Origin: Liolophura sinensis
Taxonomy: Eukaryota; Mollusca; Polyplacophora; Chitonida; Chitonidae
Assembly (NCBI RefSeq): GCF_032854445.1
Contig: NC_088302.1
Coordinates: 5,515,338 to 5,579,337, forward strand
DNA: 64,000 bases
Direction of reading: 5' to 3'
Position numbers and translations under genes: made by a program. Under the pieces are notes generated by a model. It was not told the DNA's origin. It searched no databases and worked only from the letters and a program-made list of their open reading frames with translations. Positions 10,510-23,240 of this stretch are shown here, one piece after another. Every line of letters starts with the position of its first letter. Position 1 is the stretch's first letter.

Positions 10510-11180
10510 CAGAGTGTTTGGCTGGAATGTCAAACGACTATGCAGTCCCACAAAGAAGGGTTAAACTCCATTGACTGGCAGTTTTGGCCCTGACCTTCGC
10601 CTAACTAAGGTAAACACGGATATCTCTGCCAACAGTTAAACATAATATTTCTGCTCAAAGTAGATTTTCTACAGATTTGCACCGGGCAGAATCCTCGCCA
10701 TGCAGCAAAATTGGCAGTGTGGAGTCTTTTTCACAATTTCTCACACTACCTCGTCTCACAGTGATGACAAACTGAGCTACGGTACATATATTTGAATGAC
10801 GATAGCTTGTAAACTAACATTGCGCGTTTTGGCACTCATTAAATGTACTCGCCTAGAACATTCTTGCGTCCGGCATAACTGAAAACGGTTCACCGCCGTC
10901 CTAATTTCTTACTAAACACTTTCGTAGTTCTACGCTGGTTTGTTTTGAATGGTTGTTTGGGAATTGGTTTGTCTCTTACAAACGTGACGTCCAGTATCGT
11001 TAACGGTGGCTACGAATGTTTGATATGGAAATTTCATTGTATCATGTTCCTCAAACAATATACTGACCAACAGTATGTCGAAAACTGGTTAATCGGTTCC
11101 ATAAAACTTAGTGGCGGTAAAGGCTTTTCTTTCAATTCAGTGGTGCGTTTGGGTGGTGTGTGTATGTTGGGCGTCTTTGT
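10510..11180. other. No gene seen
   Basis: Unique sequence without a recognised feature. Confidence 0.4.
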
Positions 11181-11193
11181 CTTTTCTTTTAGC

Positions 11194-11494
11194 CTTGGTC
11201 GAGTCACACCTAAGACTTTAAAGAGGAAGTTGTAACTTCCTCGCTTGGCGTTCAGCATGAAGGGGATAGTGCAACGACTGGTTGACCCGTATCAGTATAA
11301 TGGCTCTGGCGGGGCGGCTTACTTGCCTTCGGTAAGTCGTCTCAGTGATGCAGCACTAAATAAAAGAGCGGTGGAAATCCGTCCTGCAACAAGGAGGCAC
11401 ATTACACGTGCATGCACCCTAATGATTCCTTCGTCGTCATATGACTGAAAAATTGTTGAGTACGACGTTAAACCCCAAGCACTCACTCACTCAC
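11194..11494 (+). mobile_element. SINE-B, 5'-truncated, with TSD
   Basis: It starts at cttggtcgagtcacacctaa and ends in a CACT tetranucleotide tail. It is flanked by a perfect 14-bp target-site duplication TCTTTTCTTTTAGC at 11180-11193 and 11495-11508. It is nearly identical to the copy at 15284-15628. The short open frame inside (MAFSMKGIVQRL...) recurs in both copies only because the SINE does. Confidence 0.88.
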
Positions 11495-11512
11495 TCTTTT
11501 CTTTTAGCGACC

Positions 11513-11656
11513 TGGGGCCTTTTTCACAAAGATGTCTCAAATGTACGATAATGGCACATATATGACAATCGTACGGTAATAGTGACGTTCAAAATATCGT
11601 ACGACAAATGTAGGATAAAAAAATGTCGTACGCCGCTTTGTGAAACTGGACCCTGA
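11513..11656. mobile_element. Short palindromic (MITE-like) element
   Basis: The ends are inverted: ggggcctttttcacaaag on the left and ctttgtgaaactggaccc on the right. The interior repeats the short palindrome cgtacg. There is no coding capacity. It begins about 5 bp after the SINE-B target-site duplication. Confidence 0.65.
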
Positions 11657-12011
11657 GCCTGTCAGACAACTTGTCATTTAACGTGGACTATTCACATGAC
11701 GTGGTCCTCACCCGAACGTCATCGAAACCATATCAGAACTTCACCTGAGCTACCCCCTGGTCACCAATGAAACTTGATTGTTCCAGTAATCTAGTTGTTC
11801 AGTAATGTATTAAGACTTAAGCCTGGTATTAACTCTAGACAAAATTCTAATTGTAATTTACTTTGTATTAGGACAGGATTGCTATTAAGATTTAAGCCCG
11901 GCTTAAGTTTAATATGCTTTTGAACAACTGGCTCCTGGAACCTCAAAAAGATTAAATCAAAACTGCATACTCTGTTAAATAATCAGTTAAATTTAACAGA
12001 ACGTCTGTTAT

Positions 12012-12158
12012 CTGAGTGCTAGAATGTATTTTGTTATTGCAGCAGATTACTCTCTTAAATATAACACACCTATTCTATTAATTCAACATACACACGGAAT
12101 ATCATATTGAATACCACACAGTATTGTGTTATAATAACAGAATGCATTCTAACATCAG
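12012..12158. mobile_element. 150-bp TIR element (MITE-like), copy 1
   Basis: Inverted arms of about 31 bp at 12012-12042 and 12128-12158 share tagaatg.att.tgttatt. A second copy in opposite orientation lies at about 60597-60747. It has no coding capacity. Confidence 0.65.
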
Positions 12159-12809
12159 GAAATAGTACCAAGAGAATATGTATTGGTGTCTTCCACATAT
12201 AACCGGTAAAGATGGACATTTCAGACATGAATATTCGTACAAACAGCTTGTACACTAACACAGTATGAATGTTTGTTATTAGAGCCGTATATCTTTCCAA
12301 ATTATGTCCTATTCCACCGTTCGCCTCTTTGATTTGGACATAATAGGACACAAAAAAGATTTATGGTGTATTTATGCATTGTAGAGCACATATAATTTGA
12401 GAGGTTTTCCAAAGCAAGAATTGTATTTTACAAGCCGAAGGTTTGTATGTCTTTATACAGGAACCAAAATATCGATTAACGACCGTTACACGGGCTGACT
12501 TGGCCTTGATGGGACACTGGGTCTCTGTAAACATCGCTGACGAGTCACTCTCGGTAGACTGGTAATTTCTCATCAAGGATCATTGTCATATTTTGCCGGA
12601 ACTAGCTTTGATGGTGGTTCAGAAACTGGAATGATTACCCTGTTTTGCGCCACTGGCTTGGGTTTTGTTGGCATCATGGTGTAGAGTTCATTTGAAAGAA
12701 CATCAAATGCTTATTTCGAGAAACCTGCAACAGTAAAGTCAAAAGAAATGTAATTTCACAAGTCTTCAGACGGCTTTACCATGGCAAATTCATGTTAATA
12801 GAACCTAAT

Positions 12810-13010
12810 CGTGATGTCCGACGTTTGTATTCCACTATTTAACCATAATGGAGCGTCCCTAGTTCATAATAGCAAGATAAACTTGTTCCCAAAATAATGT
12901 GTAAGAAATAATTATATAAATTGTAAATAAAGTGGGTAACAAGCGAAAGAGAAGCAGTCATCGTTTGTAGTGATACAGAGAAGAGAGTCGATATTCTAGG
13001 CTTGACACCT
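12810..13010 (+). repeat. Dispersed repeat R1, degenerate copy
   Basis: It shares the ordered blocks 'tccgacgtttgtattcca', 'agcgtccctag', 'gtgtaagaaataattata' and 'gtaacaagcgaaagagaagc' with the better R1 copies at 41745 and 52360. The right half is missing or decayed. Confidence 0.5.
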
Positions 13011-14865
13011 TGTTATCAGAAGTCTCTACCGTATCACAAAAATTATTGTATAATTTTGACTCTCCGAATACCTAATTTAAGTAAATGTAGTTATTGTTTT
13101 TCCTAATGAAGAGGATGATCTGAGGGACAAAACATCCAGATTAACCGACTCTTGACCCGCGAAGGACGTGGTATGGGGAACAATGAATGTCAAACACTAC
13201 TCTTACTCTGACTTGTCATACACTGGGCATTGTTTACCTGATGATGAACCTGTTTTTGTAGTGTTGATGGTCAGTCGTATTGATTTACATGTGATCTTTG
13301 CAATCTACAGGCTTAATAGATAAATATATTTTCTCCATGGCAGATGTATGAACAGATCTGAGAGCTGTTAATAAAAGCCGATGAAAAGTTACACAGGGCG
13401 TAACTCCATCGATCGGGCGAAAACAAAAACGATTACAGTGTATTGTGCAAATGACCAAAGCCTGAAAAGTCGGACAAATACGTCGGCGTTTTAGCTGAGC
13501 CCTTCGTGTCATACAGTGATGACAGCTTAACCGAATCGGCTAAACATAGCCGTATAAAACATAACCCATTTAGTCGCTATGCATACAGGATAAATGGAAC
13601 GCGACGGGGGCTACATTGTAATCATTTTCATCGGAAAGGTTGGGTAAGTTGTCTCCATCAATTAAGCTTTGATCACATATCCAGAACTGTTTAATTCTTG
13701 CCATTTTAGACATGGAGACTTTTGACTACTGGCTTTTGTTTGTTCTTTTTCAGTGCTATTACGTAGAAATATGATTACGTGAAACGGAAATGGATCCAGT
13801 AATAATTGATTTACCTTGGTTACAGAAAAGACCGCTTAAAAATGAATTGAGCATCAGAACAAAAGGCCATTTAGAAACTCTAAAATATGTTCATTTCTTA
13901 TTTGCGAATTTTTTAGTGAATTAAATGCAGTCAAGTTTTCGAATTCTAACGTGAGCTTTGCCATCCATACTGCCATGGCAATGCATACAAACGTCACATC
14001 ACCAGTTATTTTTTAAGGTTCACCTACGGGCAAATTTTGTGACGACATAATAAAGAAGTAATTTTTTACTCGTGAGTAATAAGTGCAATTCCAAAATAAA
14101 CATCTGTGGTTAGAGTGAGAAAAACTTCTTGTCAGAGTACCTAAACACCGGCTCTATTGTTCATAAGGCCCATCACAGAATTCAAACATTAGAATGCATT
14201 TATCTCTTTTATAAAAATAAATGAAAGAACTTTAACCCCTGGTTTTCAGTTGTTCATCTGATGAGCCTTTCTTTGACTTAATTAGAAAAATGACAATGGA
14301 TTTGTACTGAAGTCGTGGGATGGAATCTTTTAGTTGAAAAGGATGAAAACTGGAAACATTATTAAATTCAAATTGAAATTATTTGTATCTGAAGAAAGAC
14401 ATGTCGTAAATTAGCTCGCCATTTACATGGGTGTGTCTGCTGAGGTATCAAGTTATTTCACTTTTGATTTAACTGTCATGGAATATCATATGCGACATCT
14501 TTAAAGCAAAAAAAAACTAAACAAATGTAACAATGTAATACATAAATACATCACAAGCGAGATATACGCCATATATGGAATTCTGCCTTGGAGTAGCCAA
14601 TGTGTCCGCTGGATATTTTCCATGGGCGTGGCTCTCCGATGCGTTTGTTCAAATATAACTTAACAATAACTTTAGTGAGCAGTGTCTCAGAATTTATTTA
14701 TTTATTTATTTACTTAACTTATACGACAGTGGCTCGCAGAATTGTAAAAACAGTGAATACTAAAATACTGACTGCCATCATGGGAGACAAAGATAAAGTA
14801 TATTTCGGTGAACAAAATTGTTTGGGGACAGAGCAATATGCTTCAAGAGGAAACGATTATGTTGT
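13011..14865. other. No gene seen
   Basis: Mostly unique AT-rich DNA, with a short ATTT microsatellite at about 14692-14712. Confidence 0.4.
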
Positions 14866-14868
14866 AGC

Positions 14869-15003
14869 AACGGGGCCTCCGTGCTAGCGCAGCACACTGA
14901 CCAGGGAACCTCTCAACAATGCCATCGCTGTAAGTTCGTCCAATTCATGCTGGCCTCCTCTTCCGACGAATGTGGGAAGGTCCGCCAGAAACCTTCAGAC
15001 GGT
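14869..15003 (+). mobile_element. SINE-A fragment, decayed
   Basis: Blocks cggggcctccgtgctagcgc, agcctctcaacaatgc-like and gtgggaaggtccgccagaaa are in SINE-A order. The A box is deleted and the 3' half is absent. Confidence 0.65.
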
Positions 15004-15069
15004 GTAATTCAACACAAGTTGGGCCTAACTTGTTCATGGAATTGTGATACTTATCGGTTTTTCTGATGA

Positions 15070-15900
15070 AAACCTGGAGTCACTATACACTGGAGACACG
15101 TCCGCAGAAGAAAGCACACGTAGAAGATAACACACTGGTGACAAACGAAATAACATACTTGTGACCATCACACAACAGTCACAAAAGATGCCCCCCTCGC
15201 CCGCTTCCATGCAGGAAGATAAGTCACTAGTGACCCCTCACACGCAAGTGATAGCAAACTGGTAACTCCCTCACACACACAGGTCGTAGAGCGTCCGCTT
15301 CGGGACCGGTAGATCCAGGATCAATCCTTGGTCGAGTCACACCTAAGACTTTAAAAGAGGAAGTTGTAACTTCCTCGCTTGGCGTTCAGCATGAAGGGGA
15401 TAGTGCAACGACTGGTTGACCCGTATCAGTATAATGGCTCGGGCGGGGCGGCTTACTTGCCTTCGGTAAGTCGTCTCAGTGATGCAGCACTAAATAAAAG
15501 AGCGGTGGAAATCCGTCCTGCAACAAGGAGGTACATTACACGTGCATGCACCCTAATGATTCCTTCGTCGTCATATGACTGAAAAATTGTTGAGTACGAC
15601 GTTAAACCCCAAGCACTCACTCACTCACTCACACACACAGGAAATAACACACTGATGACTTCCTCACACATTTGGGAGATAACCCACTGATAACTCTCAT
15701 ACACACGCAGGAGATAGAAAACTGGTGACTTCCTCACACACATGGGAAATAACACACCGGTAATTCCCTTACACACACAGGAGATAACACATTGGTGACT
15801 TCCTCACACACACGGGAAATAACACACTGGTGACTCCCTCACACACGCGTGAGATAACCCACTGGTAACTCCCTCATACACGCAGGAGGCAACACACATA
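15070..15900. repeat. About 34-bp minisatellite, split by a SINE
   Basis: Units of the form cacacacaggagataacaca followed by ctggtgactccct. There are roughly 5 degenerate units before and 8 better ones after the SINE-B insertion at 15284-15628. Confidence 0.8.
15284..15628 (+). mobile_element. SINE-B inserted in the 34-bp array, with TSD
   Basis: It runs from tcgtagagcgtccgcttcgg (within the tRNA-like head) to the CACT-repeat tail. The target-site duplication TCACACACACAGG at 15271-15283 and 15629-15641 comes from the array unit itself. It differs from the 11194 copy at only a few positions over the shared 300 bp. Confidence 0.87.
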
Positions 15901-16712
15901 GATAATACTCTCTGTAGATTAGAAATAGACTAGGCCATTAACCGCAGAAATTGACACCTGGTGACACCGCTAGTTACTTGCCTGGCATTCATACATACCA
16001 TATGGCTACATATCAGATTTGGTGAAAACATGCGGTATGACAAGATAGCATGATAGGCTGTGGTGTGTATTGTATGGAAGCTATCAGAGTCCACACCGTC
16101 CTAAGGTACACAATAGCTGTAATCTTGCCATTGAAGTTCACCAGTAATGCTTGTTTCAATACCGGGCAATTCTAAATACCTTGCCTACTTAAGAATGAAG
16201 TTCTATTATTGACTGTGACAGCTTTCAGACTAGACTGACAAGACTGACTAGAAAAACTCCCCAGTATCCCAAGACTATAGAGTATACAATGTCGGGATTG
16301 AGTGAGAATGTCGGGACTGAGTTCTCATTATTACCCGAAAGATTTCCTGTCACCGGCCACAATAAGAATGGACACACAACTGTAGTCTCTATTCGCTCAA
16401 CATTATACAACCATGTATTCCCCTCAATATCTTTCCTTCACGATTTATCGAGCGTTATTTTATCCCAGAATAATTAACAATTTGAACCCTAGGGAGATTC
16501 CGTAATAAAGACTTGATTGAGTCATCACATATATACCCACCCACACTCATCTCTCCGTCAAGCACAAAATGAAAAAGTTTTCTCCGTTAATATGCGTACC
16601 TATCTCAAAGTTAACAGCTTTATTTTTCTAAGGCTAATTTCATTTTTGTGAAATTTACTACAAGAGTACGCATAGTGACAACAAGCAGACGACTACGCTT
16701 TTAATAGATCCG
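15901..16712. other. No gene seen
   Basis: Unique sequence. Short open frames on both strands at 16225-16477 have no recognisable motif. Confidence 0.4.
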
Positions 16713-16869
16713 GGAGGCCGTAAGTGGGAAGGTCTGCCAGCAACCTCCGGATGGTCGTGTGTTTGCCCCGGGCCCTGCCCGGTTCCCTCCCACCATAATG
16801 CTGGCCGCCGGCGTACAAGCGAAATATTTTTTGAGTACGGTGAAAAACACCAATAAAATAAATAAATAA
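16713..16869 (+). mobile_element. SINE-A 3' fragment
   Basis: It starts at ggccgtaagtgggaaggtct and ends ggtgaaaaacaccaataaaa with an AATA tail. It is 5'-truncated. Confidence 0.78.
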
Positions 16870-18606
16870 TATAGATCGGGGAAATCCATTGCCTTCCACC
16901 AATATGGCGTACAATTTGAGCCCGTTCTGTGGGTCAAGGCCTGTTTGTCACACGTAGAAGAGTTCACTAGCTTCATTTGAAAGGTTGGTCATTCAATCAG
17001 TTCACTCACGTTGAATTTATCTCTTAATAATTCGCCTGCACGTTTAAGTCAGATCTGTCAGGTACTTGCCTAATGTCGGAGGTTTTGTAATTGCAGCTCT
17101 TTAATTCTGATTAGAGGATTACCACACAGTCCTAGGGCCACAAATTCGGCTCCTCTACAGTTTACATCTGTATATTTTTCAGTAATCCGTGATTGGCATG
17201 CCATATCACTGTCACACAATACACAGCATTACAAATTGTTACATGTATACGTCAACAAATCGTTTAAATCGAAGAATAGCTAAATACATAGTTGAACACC
17301 TTGTTAATTTCGAATGTAAAATCATTCAAATAGCTACAAATAGTGATGCCGGGTTCCAGCTGTTAATGACTTCTGGTGCATATTGTAGCATTTCTTTTGT
17401 ATATATCTGCACTGTACTTACGGACTATATCATAAAGTATCCATTTGTTTTCAAGATCATTCGAAAATCTGTCACATTCTTTTGAACCAATCTTGTTTCC
17501 TTGCCTCGAGGTATCAATTTGTGCAGCTCCTATATGCAAAGAATTTCTAGTTCGATGACATTATCAAATAAAGCCTCGCCAAAACATTTTTGAGGCCCAC
17601 ATAAATTTCTTATAGCCCATTAGGCCTATCATATATCACATTTCAGCGGATTCTGATAAGTGGCTCTAGACAGGAACATAATCCAGTATGGTCGCCAAGT
17701 CGTGTCACCTGTATGTTTAAATCTAAACTTAATCCGTTCAACTTAGAATCTGTTTGGCTTCTATAGCTTGAAAGAATCATATCCTTTGTATCTTGCATTT
17801 TTGGAAAATTCTGGTCTGATTTTGAAATCTTAATATGACGGCAAACCACGTAAACCATACATATCCTGGTATAACTTTACCCACCTTCCATGTATCAAAA
17901 GTTCAAATTCTTAATACAGATATAGCAGTATAGATTCTACGAAAGGAGAATAATAAACATAACGTAACCAATACAATACTTTTCCCGATAGAGCTACTGG
18001 AACCCCTAATTAGCCTTACTGTAGATGTTTGGCAGATGGCCAGGTAGAATATCAAGATACATGGTGAACTGAAGAACATATTACACCAGTCATCTGTGAG
18101 ATCATGCTGGGCTAAACAAGAGCTCTCTAGATCAAATTCACAACACTGGCACCTGCTCACCATAACAATATTACATCGACAGACCTGGCTGTGCGGATGA
18201 ATTTACCCTAATCAAACTATGATCAATGCCACCTGCCAATGAGTTCTGAGCACTGTTTATACATGTGGGCATATTTTAAAAACATTTCCTTTAAACGTAT
18301 TTCCGGTATTTTTGTGTCTTTGTAATCTCTAGCTTCGAATTCATATATTTCAACAATAATTTAGGGTAGAAAGATATTCAAGTCCTTAAAAAAAGTCTTA
18401 ACACTGAAATTCCAACATTGGTAACGTTGATGTGATCCTGATTACGTGACACACGTAGTGATGAGGATGGCATAATCCTCAAGAGCCTCAATGCGCTGAT
18501 CCTTACACGCAAACGTCGACAATAGCGTCTCTGTTTTAAAATTTCATAAACTGTCTCACCAAGAAGAAGAAGCACATGTGAACCCTGCATGTCGTTAGAC
18601 TTTTAG
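16870..18606. other. No gene seen
   Basis: AT-rich unique sequence. No splice-consistent coding segment or repeat was recognised. Confidence 0.4.
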
Positions 18607-19870
18607 AGATCCTCACACTCATTCTACACAATTGCCTTATACAACATGCCCCAGACTCATTCTGCACAATTGTCTTATACAACATCCCTGACACTCATTC
18701 CACACAATTGCCTTATACAACATCCCTCACTTTCATTCTACACAATTGTCTTATACAACATGCCCCACACTCATTCTGCACAATTGTCTTATACAACATG
18801 CCCCACACTCATTCTGCACAATTGTCTGATACAACATGCCCCAGACTCATTCTGCACAATTGTCTTATACAACATCCCTCACTTTCATTCTACACAATTG
18901 TCTTATACAACATGCCCCACACTCATTCTGCACAATTGTCTTATACAACATCCCTCACTTTCATTCTACACAATTGTCTTATACATCATGCCTAACACTC
19001 ATTCTGCACAATTGTCTTATACAACATCCCTCACTTTCATTCTACACAATTGTCTTATACAACATGCCCCACACTCATTCTGCACAATTGTCTTATACAA
19101 CATCCCTCACTTTCATTCTACACAATTGTCTTATACAACATGCCCCACACTCATTCTGCACAATTGTCTTATACAACATCCCTCACTTTCATTCTACACA
19201 ATTGTCTTATACAACATGCCCCACACTCATTCTGCACAATTGTCTTATACAACATCCCTCACTTTCATTCTACACAATTGTCTTATACAACATGTCCCAC
19301 ACTCATTCTGCACAATTGTCTTATACAACATGCCCCACACTCATTCTGCACAATTGTCTTATACAACATCCCTCACTTTCATTCTACACAATTGTCTTAT
19401 ACAACATGCCTAACACTCATTCTGCACAATTGTCTTATACAACATCCCTCACTCTCATTCTACACAATTGTCTTATACAACATCCCCAACATTCATTCTA
19501 CACAATTGCCTTATACAACATGCCCCACACTCATTCTACACAATTGTCTGATACAACATCTCCAACACTCATTCTACACAATTGTCTTATACAACATCCC
19601 TCACTCTCATTCTACACAATTGCCTTATACAACATCCCTCACTCTCATTCTACACAATTGCCTTATACAACATCCCTGACACTCATTCTACACAATTGTC
19701 TTATACAACATGCCTCACACTCATTCTGCACAATTGTCTTATACAACATCCCTCACACTCCTTCTGCACAATTGTCTTATACAACATCCCTGACATTCAT
19801 TCTACACAATTGTCTGATACAACATCCCTGACACCCATTCTGCACAATTGTCTTATACAGCATCCATACG
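18607..19870. repeat. 38-bp minisatellite with 76-bp dimer structure
   Basis: About 33 units of the form cattctgcacaattgtctta + tacaacatgccccacact. Two unit types, one 'gccccacactcattctgc' and one 'tccctcactttcattctac', largely alternate in the first two thirds. Because 38 is not a multiple of 3 and the unit lacks stops on the + strand, all three + frames stay open (up to 331 codons). The peptide repeats every 38 residues. Confidence 0.94.
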
Positions 19871-19884
19871 GTGCAAAATAGACC

Positions 19885-20265
19885 TAACGATCCCGGCGTC
19901 GAAACAGCCATTCGTATACCAAACGTTAAACCCAAAAGGACTTTCCGGGTGAATAATCGCAATTTCCAATTCAACGTAGAAACACAAACCATAGACGAAC
20001 TAAGAAAATATATATAAAGTAAGAAAGTAGGAAGGATTCATACATAGAGGAAGTATTCAACAGTCCTTGGTGGTGATGAAAAGACGCAAGGAATGCTTTA
20101 AGTGAATGAATTAAATCAGGATCCAAATCGGGTACCATGCCAATTTATAAATCAAACATCATCTTAGTTGCGTTTTCATTGCAACTGTTGATATACTAAA
20201 CCTGCCCATCTAATTCAACACGACAAATATACAGTCCCTAGCTCCGGTTTAAGCGGAACTAAACA
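19885..20265 (+). repeat. Dispersed repeat R1, copy touching the 38-bp array
   Basis: Left block gccattcgtataccaaacg, middle aataatcgcaatttccaatt, right block cattgcaactgttgatatac and tacagtccctagctccggtt. It starts about 15 bp after the 38-bp minisatellite ends. Confidence 0.7.
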
Positions 20266-21320
20266 ATTATTTTGGTTTGGTAAAAAATAACCTTGACACA
20301 CTCATGATTTGCCATAATAACGTTGATTGAAATCGACACACCGCAAACAGGTTCCAAGGAATGCTACAGGACCAGCATGCACAGGCTTTGGTCAGCTACC
20401 GATCCTAGTCTATCAGCACTTTTGCTGTTAAGTCAAATTCTACGAAATGTAGGACGAATTTGCAGAGGTTTGTGGAGGTTCCGAAGATATAATCAAGCAA
20501 GTAAAGATAATAAATAAATAAAGACATACCCCCGCCATCCACCCACCGTTAAAGTACATACTCTTTCTGTCGCATAACGCCATTTACAGCGTATCTTTAT
20601 TATATCACTGACCTAATCATAACAAGAGTGAGATGGTCGCCATGTAACACAAACGCTAGCTGATTTAATGGCTTTTACGTGTTTTGCCGTCAACCCTGAG
20701 TGGGTGACCAGGTGAATGACTTCAGTAAAATTGTCATACGCATTTGACTTATACTCTGTCCAGTCAATTGATACAATGACACCAGCACTGCTTGATCAAC
20801 TCCCCCTGACTTGTCATCCCTGACGAGAATTCTCAGTGCTTACCGTGCACCCATTCTCAATACACCCATTCATCTTGTCTCTAACACCACATCGCGTGCG
20901 TATCATTGGCAACAAAGCATACCGGCCAGTCAGGGGCGATTTCTCATTGCCAACACATCAACATCACACGTCGATCAACTTGAGCAAACATGGTTTTGTT
21001 AATGTACAATGCGTGAATACAACTGAAGTTACTGTTGTCAGAGTGCATACACATGAGGACCCGGTGATATGGTTTGTAACCACATGGTGAAAACCTGACC
21101 ACAAGGCAAATTTATCTTTTGTGTCATTTTCTTTATCCACGGATACCCCTAAATTTAATCAATCAGTTTACTGAAATTGGCGACCAACGTAACCGTAACA
21201 CAAAGAGCAATACGGCATCCAAAGCCTGTAAAGCCACCAATGTTTGCATTCATGTGTCTCCTACAGGCTCTTGCAGTCGAGGCATAAAAACTGTTAGTCT
21301 TCCCTTAGCAGCCGATAGAA
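20266..21320. other. No gene seen
   Basis: Unique sequence. Small overlapping open frames at 20811-21391 show no family motif. Confidence 0.4.
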
Positions 21321-21359
21321 GTTTATGTGGTTTTCTGTCATGTTGCAAAACTTGTATCA

Positions 21360-21720
21360 AGTATAACAAACTAATGATGGCATCTAATTAACAGTTACAT
21401 GACTTGTGACATGTATTACAAAACAATGAGGGCATCTAATAAACAGCCACAAGAATTGGAATATGTCTTACAAACCAATGAGGGCATCTATTAAACAGCT
21501 ACAAAACTTGTAATATGTAATACAAACCAATGAGGACATATACTAAACAGCCATAAACAGTTGTAATACGTAATAGAAACTAATGATGGCATCTATTAAA
21601 CAGCTAAAGAAATTTATAACATTTATTACAAACTAACGGTAGCATCTGCTAAACAGCTACAAGGACTTAACATTTATTACAAACTAACAATGTTACTAAA
21701 CAGTTACAAAACTTGTTACG
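21360..21720. repeat. About 52-bp minisatellite
   Basis: Six to seven units around 'gagggcatctattaaacagc', 'tacaaaacttgtaatatg' and 'tattacaaaccaat'. It runs directly into the 97-bp array. Confidence 0.82.
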
Positions 21721-23240
21721 GCGCACTTGGCCCTGGTGAATGTCGACAAGGCGTACTATAGACCCAGACACCAGAGTCACTGTTATCTCACAACACTCAC
21801 AAAGCACTGCTTCGCGAGCGCATTTGGCTACGGCAAATGTCGACCAGGCGTGCTGTAGACCCGAGACCAATGTCACTGTTATCTCACAACCCTGACAAAA
21901 CACAGTTGGATCAGCGCATTTAACCCTGGCGAATGTCGGCAAGGCGTACTATGAGCCCACAGACCAGTGTCATTATTATCTCACATAGCTGACAAAACAC
22001 AGTTGGATCAGCGCATTTAACCCTGGCGAGTGTCGGCAAGGCGTACTATGAGCCCACAGACCAGTGTCATTATTATCTCATTATTATCTCATTATTATCT
22101 CACATAGCTGACAAAATACTGGCGGACCCACCCACCTGACCCAGGCGAGTGTCGACAAGGCGTACTATGAGCCCACAGACCAGTGTCATTATTATCTCAC
22201 ATAGTTGACAAAATACTGGCGGACCCACCCACCTGACCCAAGCGAGTGTCGACAAGGCGTACTATGAGCCCACAGACCAGTGTCATTATTATCTCACATA
22301 GTTGACAAAATACTGGCGGACCCACCCACCTGACCCAAGCGAGTGTCGACAAGGCGTACTATGAGCCCACAGACCAGTGTCATTATTATCTCACATAGCT
22401 GACAAAATACTGGCGGACCCACCCACCTGACCCAAGCGAGTGTCGACAAGGCGTACTATGAGCCCACAGACCAGTGTCATTATTATCTCACATAGCTGAC
22501 AAAATACTGGCGGACCCACCCACTTGACCCAGGCGAGTGTCGACAAGGCCTATTATAGATCCAGAGATCAGTGTCACTGCCATCTCACAAAACTTACTAG
22601 ACACTGCTGGACACGCGCACTTAACCTAGGCGAGTGTCGCAAGGCGTACTTTAGACCCAGAGACCGTTGTCACTGTCATCTCACAAAACTTACTAGACAC
22701 TGCTGGACAGGTGCACTTGACCAAGGCGAGTGTCGCAAGGCGTACTTTAGACCCAGAGAGCGATGTCACTGCCATCTCACAAAACTTACTAGACACTGCT
22801 GGATACGCGCACTTGGTCTAGGCGAGTGTCGCAAGGCGTACTGTAGACCCAGAGACCAGAGTCGCCGTTATCACACAACCCTGGCAAGACACTGCGATGG
22901 ACCCGTGAATAGTTCTGGCGAATGTCGACAATGAGTACTAGAAACTAGATTCACTGTTATCTCACAACACTAAGAAAACACTGCAATGGACCGGTGCACT
23001 TGACCTTACAAGATGCACTGTACATCCAGACACTAGAGTCACTGCTATCTCACAACACCGACAAAACACTGCTGAACCCGCACAATTGACCCCTGTCAAT
23101 GTCGATAAAGCGTGGGTTCCTTGTGGATTTACTACAACGGAGAGTCCTGGATATAAAAAAAGTGTCCAAACGATGCAACGTTATCACTGTAGACCCGGAT
23201 ACCAGAGTCACTGTTCTCTCAGAACACTGACAAACTAGTA
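21720..23240. repeat. 97-bp minisatellite
   Basis: About 15 units containing gagtgtcgacaaggcgtact, cagaccagtgtcattattat and ctggcggacccacccacctg. The spacing is exactly 97 bp between the units at 22138, 22235 and 22332. From about 22620 the unit loses one base (gtcgcaagg) and becomes 96 bp, which opens a + frame at 22524-22934 of 32-residue repeats. A small triplication of 'tcattattatc' occurs at 22068-22100. Confidence 0.92.

Noticed and set aside
11245-11448. Small protein MAFSMKGIVQRLVDPYQ..., repeated at 15379-15582
   Set aside because: Identical because both lie within SINE-B copies. SINEs of this type are non-coding.
18646-19881. Open frames of up to 331 codons on the + strand
   Set aside because: They are produced by a 38-bp tandem repeat without stops. 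The three frames give the same peptide cycle, and there is no splice or start evidence.
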